Shown piece by piece: positions 1 to 7,546 of a stretch of DNA of 64,000 nucleotides. The stretch covers positions 3,903,501-3,967,500 of the forward strand of contig NC_009675.1 of NCBI RefSeq assembly GCF_000017505.1. The letters are read 5' to 3'. Source of the stretch: Anaeromyxobacter sp. Fw109-5 (lineage in GTDB: Bacteria; Myxococcota; Myxococcia; Myxococcales; Anaeromyxobacteraceae). Each line of letters starts with the position of its first letter. Position 1 is the stretch's first letter. The notes below the pieces were generated by a model, which was not told the DNA's origin, made no database searches, and was given only the letters and a program-made list of their open reading frames with translations. Both the position numbers and the translations under genes were made by a program.

Positions 1-1552
1 CGCTCGAGGACCACTCGGCGTACCTCGACACGTCCTCCGTCTCGACGACGTACTTCCCCTGCACGCGCGTCTGCGCCTTCACCCTCCAGCTCACGCCCGC
101 CGGCACCGACGCCGGCGCGTCGAGGGCGAATGACAGCGGCGCGGTCACCTGAACCGTCGCCGTGACGGAGAGCCCGGCGTAGCGGGCCTGCATCGTGGTG
201 CTCCCGAGGCCGACCGCGCGCACGACCGTGTCATCGGACCACCCCGTCTCGACGAGGGCGACGGCCGGATCCGGGACCGAGAGCTCGGCCGCGCTCGAGA
301 CGTCGTACGTGGCGCCGTTCGCGTAGCGCAGCCTCACGTGCGGAGGCGGCCAGGTGTAGTCGCCGAGGCCCATGGCGATGGCGGTCGCGTCGAGCTCGAG
401 CGCGGTCGGAGCGTCGCCGGTGACGGTCACGGCCCCGCGGCCCACGGCGCCTCCGTAGCTCGCGGTCACGGTGGCGACCCCGCCCGCGACCAGCGTCGCG
501 ACACCGGACGCGGCGTCCACGGCCACGGTGGTCGAGTCGGAGGACCAGGTCGCGAGCCCGGTCACGTCGGCCGAGGTGCCGTCCGCGTGCAGGGCGGTGG
601 CGCGGAGCCGGTGCGCGCCGCCGACCGGCAGCGGCGAGGGGACGGGCTCGACGAGCAGGAAGATGACGCTGTCCGCGAGGACCGTGAGCTCGGTCGAGGC
701 GGCCTTTCCGCCGAAGGAGGCCCCGATGGTGCTCGCCCCGGGCGCGAGCGTGAGGATGCGCCCGGCGCTCTCCGCCACGCTCGACACCTCGGCCACCGGG
801 GGCGCGCTCGAGGACCACTCCGCGAGGAGCGTCACGTCGCGCAGGCTGCCGTCCGTGTAGACGGCGAACGCGTGCACGTCGAGCCAGTCGCCCGCGGCGA
901 GCGTGAGCGTGGGAGGCGCGCCGAGGAGGAGCGACGCCAGGGATGCGGCCTCGACCGTGACGTGCGCCTGCGAGGAGAGGCCGGCGTAGGTGGCCCGCAC
1001 GTCGGTGCCGCCGACCTTCACCCCCGACACGACGCCGCGCGCCACGGTGGCGACGAGCGGATCGACGCTCGTCCAGACGGCGGCCGCGGTCACGTCGATC
1101 TCGAGGCCGCGATCGGTGGTCCCGAGGCAGCGGATCGGCAGCGATTGGCCCGTGGAGATCGTCGCGCTCGGCGGATCGACCCGGACGGACACGAACGTCG
1201 GCGTGTCGACGGTGACGAGCGCCGTGCCCTGGACGGCGCCGATCGCGGCGCTGACGGTCGCGGTCCCGGCGGTGACGCCGGTCACGACGCCGGCGGAGAC
1301 CTGCGCGACGGCGCCGTTCAGCGAGCTCCAGCTCGCCTCGGCGGTCACGTCGCGCGTTCCGCCGTCGTCGTACGCGCCGGTGGCGGTGAGCTTCACCGTC
1401 GCGCCCGGGACCGTGACCGCCGTCGCGGGCGTCACCGCGATGGAGACGAGGGTCGCCGCGGGGCCCGGACCGCCCGCCTTGTCTCCTCCGCCGCCGCCGC
1501 TGCACGCCGCCGCGAGCACGGCCACGAGGCCGAGCGCCGAGATCCGCCGCAT
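1..1552 (-). CDS. Ig-like (Big_2-type) repeat lipoprotein, 3' end outside window
   Basis: Reading left from an ATG at 1550-1552, the frame stays open for 517 codons to the window edge, so the C-terminus is missing. The N-terminus is a short basic stretch, a hydrophobic core and a Cys near residue 17 followed by a Gly run, which is a plausible lipoprotein signal. The rest is a chain of roughly 90-residue beta-rich repeats, each with an element like VTPATAxVxVG, an AEWSS- or ATWSS-type strand and a GxATVxAxYGG-type strand, typical of bacterial Ig-like group 2 folds. About five repeats are visible. Such proteins are usually surface-exposed and adhesive or structural; no catalytic motif is seen. 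The family assignment is by pattern, and the specific role is unknown. Confidence 0.85.
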   Translation of the reverse strand, partial: MRRISALGLVAVLAAACSGGGGGDKAGGPGPAATLVSIAVTPATAVTVPGATVKLTATGAYDDGGTRDVTAEASWSSLNGAVAQVSAGVVTGVTAGTATVSAAIGAVQGTALVTVDTPTFVSVRVDPPSATISTGQSLPIRCLGTTDRGLEIDVTAAAVWTSVDPLVATVARGVVSGVKVGGTDVRATYAGLSSQAHVTVEAASLASLLLGAPPTLTLAAGDWLDVHAFAVYTDGSLRDVTLLAEWSSSAPPVAEVSSVAESAGRILTLAPGASTIGASFGGKAASTELTVLADSVIFLLVEPVPSPLPVGGAHRLRATALHADGTSADVTGLATWSSDSTTVAVDAASGVATLVAGGVATVTASYGGAVGRGAVTVTGDAPTALELDATAIAMGLGDYTWPPPHVRLRYANGATYDVSSAAELSVPDPAVALVETGWSDDTVVRAVGLGSTTMQARYAGLSVTATVQVTAPLSFALDAPASVPAGVSWRVKAQTRVQGKYVVETEDVSRYAEWSSS

Positions 1553-1662
1553 GTTCCCCTCCCCGCGCCGCGCAGGGCGCGCGTCCCGGCGTTCACGCTG
1601 GGATACGGCGCGCGACGTTATACGGAGGGTCAAAGACCGGCAAGGCGGCGGCCGCACCTACA

Positions 1663-2826
1663 TCAGAACCGCCCTGCCACACCTGCGGTGAATCCGCCGC
1701 CCTCGAGCCGCGCCACCACCGGCGTGGCCATCGCGCCGCCGGGGCGGGCGGCGGACGCGCTCCCCTCCTCGTCCCAGCCGCGCGACAGGTACGTCGCGAT
1801 CGACAGGCCGGCGGCCATGCCGGCCAGCCCGGCGGCGCCGATCAGCGGGGCATTCTCCGAGTCCGCGAACGCCGGGATCGAGATTCCTCCGAGCGTGCCG
1901 AGGAGGCCGCCGGCGTCGATGAGGAGCGAGCGGCCGCGGCTCATGTCCACGCGACGGGCGACGAGCGCCATGGCGAGGAGGCCGGCGTCGGCTCCGCCGA
2001 GCAGCACGGCCTGGACGGTCGAGTCGCTCACGTCGTCCAGGAGCGCGAGCGTGAGCCCGCCGGTCACGAGCCCCCATATGCCGCCGCTGTTCGTGAGGGC
2101 CACGTCGCCGGGCGACGGGCTCCGCTCGCGGGTGAGCGCGACGGCCGTGCCGAGCGAGACGAGCCCCGTGCCGAGCGTGGCGGCCACGGCCGGCCTCGTC
2201 CCAGCGTCCGCGAGCGCGGCGACGAGGCCGCCGTTGAGGGTCCCCCAGAGCGCGGCCGACTCGATGGCCTGCGCGCGGCCCTCGGGCATGTGGGCGTGGC
2301 GCGTGGGGAGCAGCGCCAGCGTGAGCCCGCCCACGCCGCCGGCGAGCGTGAGCGCGAGGTAGACGCGGCCGTCGTCGGCGTCCGCGAGGAGGCCGGTCGC
2401 GACGCCGCTCCAGATGCCGTAGGTCGTGCCGAAGAAGGCGAGCTCGGCGCGCCCGCGGCGGTCGAGCCGGCGAGCCTCCGCGCCAGCGGATCGCCCGGGC
2501 TCCCGCAGCACGAACTCCCCCCGCGCGGCGAGGGCGCGGCTCACCTCGGCGAGCGTGCGGGCGCGGTCGGCGAGAGCGCCGGCCGCGGGATCTCCGGCGA
2601 TGGCACCGAACGCGCGCGCGGCCTCCTCGAGCTTGCCGTCGAGGAGGAGCGCCATCGCGGCGTCGTAGCGGGTTGCCGGATCCGTGTCTCGTGCTTCGAC
2701 AGGCTCAGCACGAGCGGATGAGGGCGCTTCGGCCTGGAGAGCGACGGGCTCGGCGCGAGCGAATGAAGCCGCCTCGGGGGCGGGCTGCTGCGCGGCGAGA
2801 ACGGCGGCGAGGGCGAGCGTCAGCAT
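1663..2826 (-). CDS. hypothetical Gly/Ala-rich membrane protein
   Basis: A 387-residue protein I do not recognise. It starts with a short hydrophobic segment (MLTLALAAVLAA) that could be a signal peptide, followed by a low-complexity stretch (residues about 15-50), a helical region with TPR-like character (about 50-115), and then about eight hydrophobic Gly/Ala-rich segments to near the C-terminus. It ends with Phe, so either an inner-membrane protein or an outer-membrane barrel is possible. The low-complexity stretch contains two copies of the sequence ARAEPV, which come from dispersed palindromic DNA repeats read in this frame. It is transcribed in the same direction as the lipoprotein to its left, 110 bases away. 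Function unknown. Confidence 0.7.
   Translation of the reverse strand: MLTLALAAVLAAQQPAPEAASFARAEPVALQAEAPSSARAEPVEARDTDPATRYDAAMALLLDGKLEEAARAFGAIAGDPAAGALADRARTLAEVSRALAARGEFVLREPGRSAGAEARRLDRRGRAELAFFGTTYGIWSGVATGLLADADDGRVYLALTLAGGVGGLTLALLPTRHAHMPEGRAQAIESAALWGTLNGGLVAALADAGTRPAVAATLGTGLVSLGTAVALTRERSPSPGDVALTNSGGIWGLVTGGLTLALLDDVSDSTVQAVLLGGADAGLLAMALVARRVDMSRGRSLLIDAGGLLGTLGGISIPAFADSENAPLIGAAGLAGMAAGLSIATYLSRGWDEEGSASAARPGGAMATPVVARLEGGGFTAGVAGRF
2688..2769. repeat. dispersed palindromic repeat inside a coding sequence (two copies)
   Basis: The first copy has an 8-bp inverted repeat, CTCGTGCT at 2688-2695 and AGCACGAG at 2707-2714, around the core TTCGACAGGCT. A degenerate second copy lies at about 2741-2765. 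The same element occurs in intergenic DNA at 2911-2946 and 10900-10930. Here it is translated as the low-complexity N-terminal region of the overlapping protein. Confidence 0.75.
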
Positions 2827-2910
2827 GCGGGGGCGGCTCCGTCGCTCCAGGTGAACCGGGAGCGCTCCGAAGCGTACCGCACGAGCAGGGATGAGCGAGA
2901 ACCTGGTCCC

Positions 2911-3015
2911 GCTCGCGCTTCGTACACAGGCTCAGCACGAGCGGGGCTGGGCGTGGCCTCCCCCGCCCCTCGACTTCGGCCGCGCTGCGCGCGGCCTACG
3001 CTCGGTCGAACGGGG
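2911..3015. repeat. two different dispersed intergenic repeats in tandem
   Basis: 2911-2946 is a degenerate copy of the AGGCTCAGCACGAGCGG element. 2966-3015 is a second repeat type: it begins CCCCTCGACTTCGG, contains a GGCCGC/GCGGCC-type inverted repeat, and ends CTCGGTCGAACGGGG. This second type recurs near 58.06-58.2 kb. The gap 2827-3082 holds no gene that I can support. Confidence 0.7.
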
Positions 3016-3082
3016 AGAGAGTTGCGGCTCCTGCTTCGAGCTCCCAACGTCTGAGAAGGAGAACCCGCCCTCCCCTACTCCC

Positions 3083-4405
3083 CTACCTCACGCAGACCGC
3101 CTCGACCTCCGCGACCTCCTTCGGCACCGCGGCGGTCAGGTTCTCGTGGCCCTCGGGCGTCACGAGCACGTCGTCCTCGATGCGGATGCCGACGCCGCGC
3201 ATCTCGGGGGGCGCGGTCTCGTCGTCCTCGGCGACGTAGATGCCGGGCTCGACGGTGAGCACCATGCCGGGGACGAGCGGGCGGGGCTTGCCGTCCACGT
3301 AGTAGTCGCCCACGTCGTGGACGTCCATGCCGAGCCAGTGGCTGGTCCGGTGCATGTAGTACTTGCGGAACGACTTGTCGGCGATGCGCTCCTCGACGTT
3401 CCCCTGGAGCAGGCCGAGGGAGATGAAGCCCTCGGTCAGCTTGCGCACCACGAGATCGTGGATGGCGTCGAGCGTCGTGCCGGGCTTCACCGCCTCGATG
3501 GCCTGCTTCTGCACGTCGAGGCACAGCTCGTAGAGCACGCGCTGCGGCTTCGTGAAGTCGCCCGAGACCGGGAACGTACGCGTCACGTCGGCCGTGTAGA
3601 AGTCGTACTCGCCGCCCGCGTCCACCAGGCACACGTCGCCGTCCTTCAGGACGTCGGGGCCGGCGCGGTAATGGAGGATGGTCGAGTTCGCGCCGGTGGC
3701 GACGATGGTGCCGTACCCGGGACCGGAGCCGCCGCGGCGGCGGAAGGCGTACTCGATCTCCGCCTGCACCTGGTGCTCGCGGCGGCCGGGCTGGCCGTCG
3801 CGCATCGCCGCCATGTGCGCCTCGGCGGTGATCTCGGCGGCCTTGCGGAGCCGCTTCAGCTCCTCCGGCGACTTCACGAGCCGCTGCTCGTGCAGCACGC
3901 GGCCGGGCTCCACGATCGCGCGCGGCGGGTGCTTGCCGAGGCGAGCGCCGCCGCGCAGCCCGCGGAGGATTCGCGCGACCCGCGCGTCCCAGCCGGCGTC
4001 CTCGCCGAGGCGGAACCAGAGCGTCTCCGCGCCCTCGAGGAGCGCGGGCAGCTTCTCGTCCATCTCCGCCACGGTGTACGCCTCGTCGGCGCCGTAGCGC
4101 TCCTTGGCGCCCTCGACCCCGGCGCGCCGCCCGGTCCAGATCTCCTTCTCCCGGTCGCGCGGACGCACGAAGAGCACCAGCTTCACCTCTCCCGACGGCG
4201 CGGCGAGGAGGACCGCGCAGCCCTCCGGCTCGTCGAGCCCGACGACGTAGTGGTAGTCGCTGTCCTGCCGGAACAGGTGCTCGGTGTCGGCGTTCCGGAG
4301 CTTCTCCTCGGCGGCGGGGAGCAGCATCACGCCGCCCCCCTGGCGCGCCATCTGCGCGGCGGCCGCACGACGGCGCTCGGCGAAGAACGACGGGATCGGT
4401 TCCAT
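3083..4405 (-). CDS. pepP: Xaa-Pro aminopeptidase, M24B family
   Basis: Cytoplasmic metallopeptidase removing an N-terminal residue next to proline; 440 residues, the usual length. The AMP_N domain occupies roughly residues 1-170 and the pita-bread M24 domain the rest. Visible metal-ligand motifs, in order: VDAGGEYDFYTADVTRTF (two Asp, near residues 258 and 269), HWLGMDVHD (His near 357), TVEPGIYV (Glu near 387) and GIRIEDDV (Glu near 406). I chose the ATG at 4403-4405 because homology begins at MEPIPSFFAERR; the frame is open about 36 codons further upstream but that part looks like non-coding sequence. It is divergent from the YeeE/YedE operon across about 165 bases. Confidence 0.93.
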   Translation of the reverse strand: MEPIPSFFAERRRAAAAQMARQGGGVMLLPAAEEKLRNADTEHLFRQDSDYHYVVGLDEPEGCAVLLAAPSGEVKLVLFVRPRDREKEIWTGRRAGVEGAKERYGADEAYTVAEMDEKLPALLEGAETLWFRLGEDAGWDARVARILRGLRGGARLGKHPPRAIVEPGRVLHEQRLVKSPEELKRLRKAAEITAEAHMAAMRDGQPGRREHQVQAEIEYAFRRRGGSGPGYGTIVATGANSTILHYRAGPDVLKDGDVCLVDAGGEYDFYTADVTRTFPVSGDFTKPQRVLYELCLDVQKQAIEAVKPGTTLDAIHDLVVRKLTEGFISLGLLQGNVEERIADKSFRKYYMHRTSHWLGMDVHDVGDYYVDGKPRPLVPGMVLTVEPGIYVAEDDETAPPEMRGVGIRIEDDVLVTPEGHENLTAAVPKEVAEVEAVCVR

Positions 4406-4571
4406 GGCCCGCCCATATAGCGCACTCCCGCCGGGAGCGCGGGCGTGCTGCCATTGCGGCGAAACGACGCCTCTAACGGGGCATAGGACTTCATCGCCCG
4501 AATCGGTCCACAAAGGAGCGGCTCAGACGGCGCGAGGCGGAAATTTCCCCGTGAATCCGCAGGGAGGCAAC

Positions 4572-5084
4572 GTGAAGGACCAGAAGCAGAAGTCGCTCGA
4601 CTGGCGCGCGGCGGGCATCCTGCTCGGGCTGCTCGGCACGCTTGCCGTCGCGATCCAGGGGCCCATCGGCGTCTCGACGGCGTACGTGACGACCGAGGCG
4701 GCCATCGCGAGCCAGGTCGCGCCCGGGGCAGTGGAGTCGAACGCCTACTGGAAGAAGATCGGCAGCTCGCTCACGGCGGAGTGGGTGCTCGTCGTGGGCA
4801 TCGCCCTCGGCGGCCTGGGCGCGGCGCTGGCGTCGCGCTCGCGCACCGAGGAGGCGGTCCCGCAGAGCTGGCGCCGCAGGTTCGGCTCCGGCACCGGGGC
4901 CCGCTTCGCCGTCGCGTTCGTGGGCGGCTTCCTCATCCTGTTCGGCGCGCGCCTCGCGGGAGGGTGCACGAGCGGTCACATCATCAGCGGCATGTCGCAG
5001 CTCGCGGTCTCCGGGATGGTGTTCGCGGCGGCCGTGTTCGCCGCGGGGATCCCGGTCGCCCGCGCGCTCTACGGGAGGTCGTAA
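4572..5084 (+). CDS. YeeE/YedE family sulfur-transport protein, first half-size subunit
   Basis: A 170-residue integral membrane protein with about four hydrophobic segments and the family signature GGCTSGH near residue 135, whose Cys belongs to the conserved thiosulfate/sulfur-relay path of the TsuA/YeeE family. I chose a GTG start at 4572 because AGGGAGG lies at 4561-4567 with good spacing and homology begins just after; the frame is open upstream without similarity. The next gene starts two bases after the stop and encodes the complementary half, so the pair probably forms one transporter equivalent to the full-length protein. No TusA or rhodanese gene is adjacent. The substrate (thiosulfate or a related sulfur species) is inferred from the family. 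Confidence 0.88.
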   Translation: MKDQKQKSLDWRAAGILLGLLGTLAVAIQGPIGVSTAYVTTEAAIASQVAPGAVESNAYWKKIGSSLTAEWVLVVGIALGGLGAALASRSRTEEAVPQSWRRRFGSGTGARFAVAFVGGFLILFGARLAGGCTSGHIISGMSQLAVSGMVFAAAVFAAGIPVARALYGRS

Positions 5085-5086
5085 CC

Positions 5087-5665
5087 ATGAGCCCTTCGGT
5101 CATCCTCGTCTCGCTCGCGCTCGGCGTCGCCTTCGGCGCCATCCTGCAGCGGGTCCAGGCCTCCTCGCCGGACCGCATCATCGGCACCCTCACGCTGCGT
5201 GACCTGACGATCCTGAAGTTCATGCTGCTCGCCATCGGCGTCGGCGCGATCGGCATCGGCGGCCTCGCCGCGCTCGGGCTCGCGCACCTCAAGGTGAAGG
5301 CGCTCACGCTCGTCGCCGTCGCGGTGGGCGGCCTCGTGTTCGGCGCCGGCTTCGCCATCGGCGGCTATTGCCCGGGCACCTGCCTCGTCGGCGCCGCAGA
5401 GGGGCGCAAGGACGCGCTCTTCACCATCGTCGGCGGCCTCGCCGGCGCGCTCGTGTTCGCGCTCGTCTACCCGGCGCTGAAGCCGGTGCTCATCGAGCCG
5501 CTCTCGCTCGGCAGCCCCACGCTCGCGGAGCTCAGCGGCCTCGGGAAGGGGCTCGCCGGCATGCTGTTCGGCGCCCTCATGGTGGTCCTCGCCTTCGTGC
5601 TGCCCACGCACCCGGGACGCAGCGAGCGCGCGGTGCCGGGCGGGGAGCCGGTGCAGGCGGCCTGA
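5087..5665 (+). CDS. YeeE/YedE family sulfur-transport protein, second half-size subunit
   Basis: A 192-residue membrane protein with about five hydrophobic segments and the motif GGYCPGTC near residue 95, the counterpart of the GGCTSGH motif in the preceding gene. The family moves thiosulfate-like sulfur compounds across the inner membrane using conserved cysteines. The ATG at 5087 follows the upstream stop by two bases, and a GGGAGG-type ribosome binding site overlaps the end of that gene, so the two are surely co-transcribed and probably translationally coupled. It is convergent with the M61 peptidase gene across an inverted repeat. Confidence 0.9.
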   Translation: MSPSVILVSLALGVAFGAILQRVQASSPDRIIGTLTLRDLTILKFMLLAIGVGAIGIGGLAALGLAHLKVKALTLVAVAVGGLVFGAGFAIGGYCPGTCLVGAAEGRKDALFTIVGGLAGALVFALVYPALKPVLIEPLSLGSPTLAELSGLGKGLAGMLFGALMVVLAFVLPTHPGRSERAVPGGEPVQAA

Positions 5666-5666
5666 T

Positions 5667-5707
5667 CCCCTCGACCCGCTCGCCCTTCCCCCGAGCCTGT
5701 CGAGGGG
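5667..5707. terminator. inverted repeat between convergent genes, possible bidirectional terminator
   Basis: CCCCTCGAC at 5667-5675 pairs with GTCGAGGGG at 5699-5707 (9 bp, loop of 23), filling the gap between the stops of two convergent genes. The right arm contains the GAGCCTGTCGA core of the dispersed repeat. There is no T-tract, so a terminator role is only inferred from position. Confidence 0.5.
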
Positions 5708-7465
5708 TCAGGGCGTGCGGGTCACCCCCGGCCACCTCGCCCCCGACCACGCCTCGAACGCCGCCCGCTGGGCGGCACCGGCGTTCTCGAGGGGCTCGAG
5801 CCAGACCGTGTCCTCCGGCCACGCCGCGAGCGGCACCTCCACCTCGACGAGCTCGTCGCGGCGGAAGACGGTGAGCCGCAGCGCGCCCGCGGGCCCCTTC
5901 TCGCAGAGGCGGTCCCACAGGGCGGCCCGGTCGACCCGGAAGCCGCCCTCGGCCACCAGCTCGTCCTCCGCGTACAGCCCGGCGCGGTGCGCGGGGCTCC
6001 CCTCCCGCACCGCCGCGACCTGGAGCTTCGGGCCCGGGGCGAGCTCGACGCCGAGCCACCCCGGCGCGGGCCGCTCGTCGCCCTCCTTCGGCGGCGTGCC
6101 GCCCTTGTCGTCGAACGCCTGCGCCGGGCGGCGGCGCAGCCGCAGCCCGACCACCTCGAGATCGAGATCCACGGGATCGGTGCCCCGCACGTGGCGATCG
6201 AAGAAGCGGCGCGCGGCCTCTTCGCCCAGGAGCTCCGCCGCGGCCCGCTCGACGCCGTCCTCGGGCACGCCCCGTCCCTCGTGACGCGCGTACAGCGCGC
6301 GGAGGAGCGCGTCGAGCGAGGAGCCCGCCCGCCGCAGCGCGAGATCGAGCGCGAGCGCCACGAGCTCGCCCTTCAGGTAGTAGGAGACGGTGCTGTTCAC
6401 GCTGTTCTCGTCCGGCCGGTAGAGCTTCACCCACGCGAGGAAGCTCGACTCCTCGACGCTCATCTTGCCCGCTCCCGGCGTGCGCTCGAGCTGCGTGAGG
6501 GCGCGACCGAGGTTGCGCAGGTGCTTCTTCGCGTCGACGATCCCGGCGCGCGAGAGCGCCAGCCCCTCGTAGTAGGACGTCGCCCCCTCGAACCACCAGA
6601 GGAGCCGCGTGTACTGCTCCTGCCCGTAGTCGAACGGCACGAGCGCCGCCGGCCGCATGCGCTTCACGTTCCAGAGGTGGAAGAACTCGTGCGAGAAGAG
6701 CCCGAGCGTCTCCTCGTAGACGTCGCGCGGGAAGAACTGCATCCGGCCCACGTTCAGCGTGGTCGAGGCCGCGTGCTCGAGGCCGCCGCGCCGCTTCTCG
6801 GTGAGGTGCAGGATGAACAGGTACCGCTCGTAGGGGAGCCCGCCCATGAGCCCCCCGAGCGTCTCGACGATGCGCCGCGCGTCCTGCGCGAGCCGCGCCT
6901 CGTCCAGGTTCCCCCTGCCCCAGATGGCGATCTCGTGCGGCCTGCCGAGCGCGGCGAACGTCACGAGCCGGTGGCGCCCGATCTCGAAGGGCGAGTCGGC
7001 GAGCTCGTCGTAATCGCGCGCCGTGAACGTCGTCGGGCCGCCTGGGAGCGCGGTCGAGACCGCCCAGCCCTCGGGCGGGGAGACCTCCACCACGTGCGGC
7101 TCGCCCTCCCGCCCGGGCGCGAACAGGAACACCGCCGCGCCGTTCAGGAACCCGTGCGTGCCGTCGAGGTGACAGGTCCGCACGGTGAGCTCGTTCGCGT
7201 AAACCCGGTAGCGCACCACCACGCGCTCCGCGTCCCCGGCGGAGACGCGAAAGCGCTGCTTGTCGAGTCGCTCGATCCCGAGACGGCGGCCCTGGCCGTC
7301 CTCGGCCTGCACGCCCTCGAGGTGGCGCGCGAACTCCCGCACGAGATAGCTGCCGGGGGTCCAGACGGGGAGCGCGAGCACGGGTGCGGCGCCGGGCCGC
7401 TCCAGGATCGCCTCGACGTGGAACAGGTGAGTGTGCGGTTCGGGGAGCGAGAGCCGGTAGCGCAT
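5708..7465 (-). CDS. M61 family metallopeptidase (glycyl aminopeptidase type) with PDZ domain
   Basis: A 585-residue zinc peptidase. The N-terminal beta domain (about residues 1-170) has the LPVWTPGSYLVREFARHL-type motif of Peptidase_M61_N. The catalytic domain carries SHEFFHLWNVKRMRP near residue 258 (the HExxH zinc site), followed by WFEGATSYYEG, where the downstream Glu is the third ligand. A PDZ domain lies at about 465-560 (GWLGVELAPG, then VREGSPAHRAGLYAEDELV). M61 enzymes are glycyl/alanyl aminopeptidases. No signal peptide is obvious, so it may be cytoplasmic. It starts with ATG at 7465 and is divergent from the BTAD regulator across about 80 bases. Confidence 0.93.
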   Translation of the reverse strand: MRYRLSLPEPHTHLFHVEAILERPGAAPVLALPVWTPGSYLVREFARHLEGVQAEDGQGRRLGIERLDKQRFRVSAGDAERVVVRYRVYANELTVRTCHLDGTHGFLNGAAVFLFAPGREGEPHVVEVSPPEGWAVSTALPGGPTTFTARDYDELADSPFEIGRHRLVTFAALGRPHEIAIWGRGNLDEARLAQDARRIVETLGGLMGGLPYERYLFILHLTEKRRGGLEHAASTTLNVGRMQFFPRDVYEETLGLFSHEFFHLWNVKRMRPAALVPFDYGQEQYTRLLWWFEGATSYYEGLALSRAGIVDAKKHLRNLGRALTQLERTPGAGKMSVEESSFLAWVKLYRPDENSVNSTVSYYLKGELVALALDLALRRAGSSLDALLRALYARHEGRGVPEDGVERAAAELLGEEAARRFFDRHVRGTDPVDLDLEVVGLRLRRRPAQAFDDKGGTPPKEGDERPAPGWLGVELAPGPKLQVAAVREGSPAHRAGLYAEDELVAEGGFRVDRAALWDRLCEKGPAGALRLTVFRRDELVEVEVPLAAWPEDTVWLEPLENAGAAQRAAFEAWSGARWPGVTRTP

Positions 7466-7546
7466 GTGGCCCTCAATCTAGCCCGGGATCAACTGCGCGC
7501 CCGGCACTTCTGTTAGCCTGCGCCGCAGGGGGTCGCACCGTTGACG

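Noticed and set aside
338..2362. Long plus-strand frame across the first two minus-strand genes
   Set aside because: It crosses two genes with recognisable protein features on the other strand.
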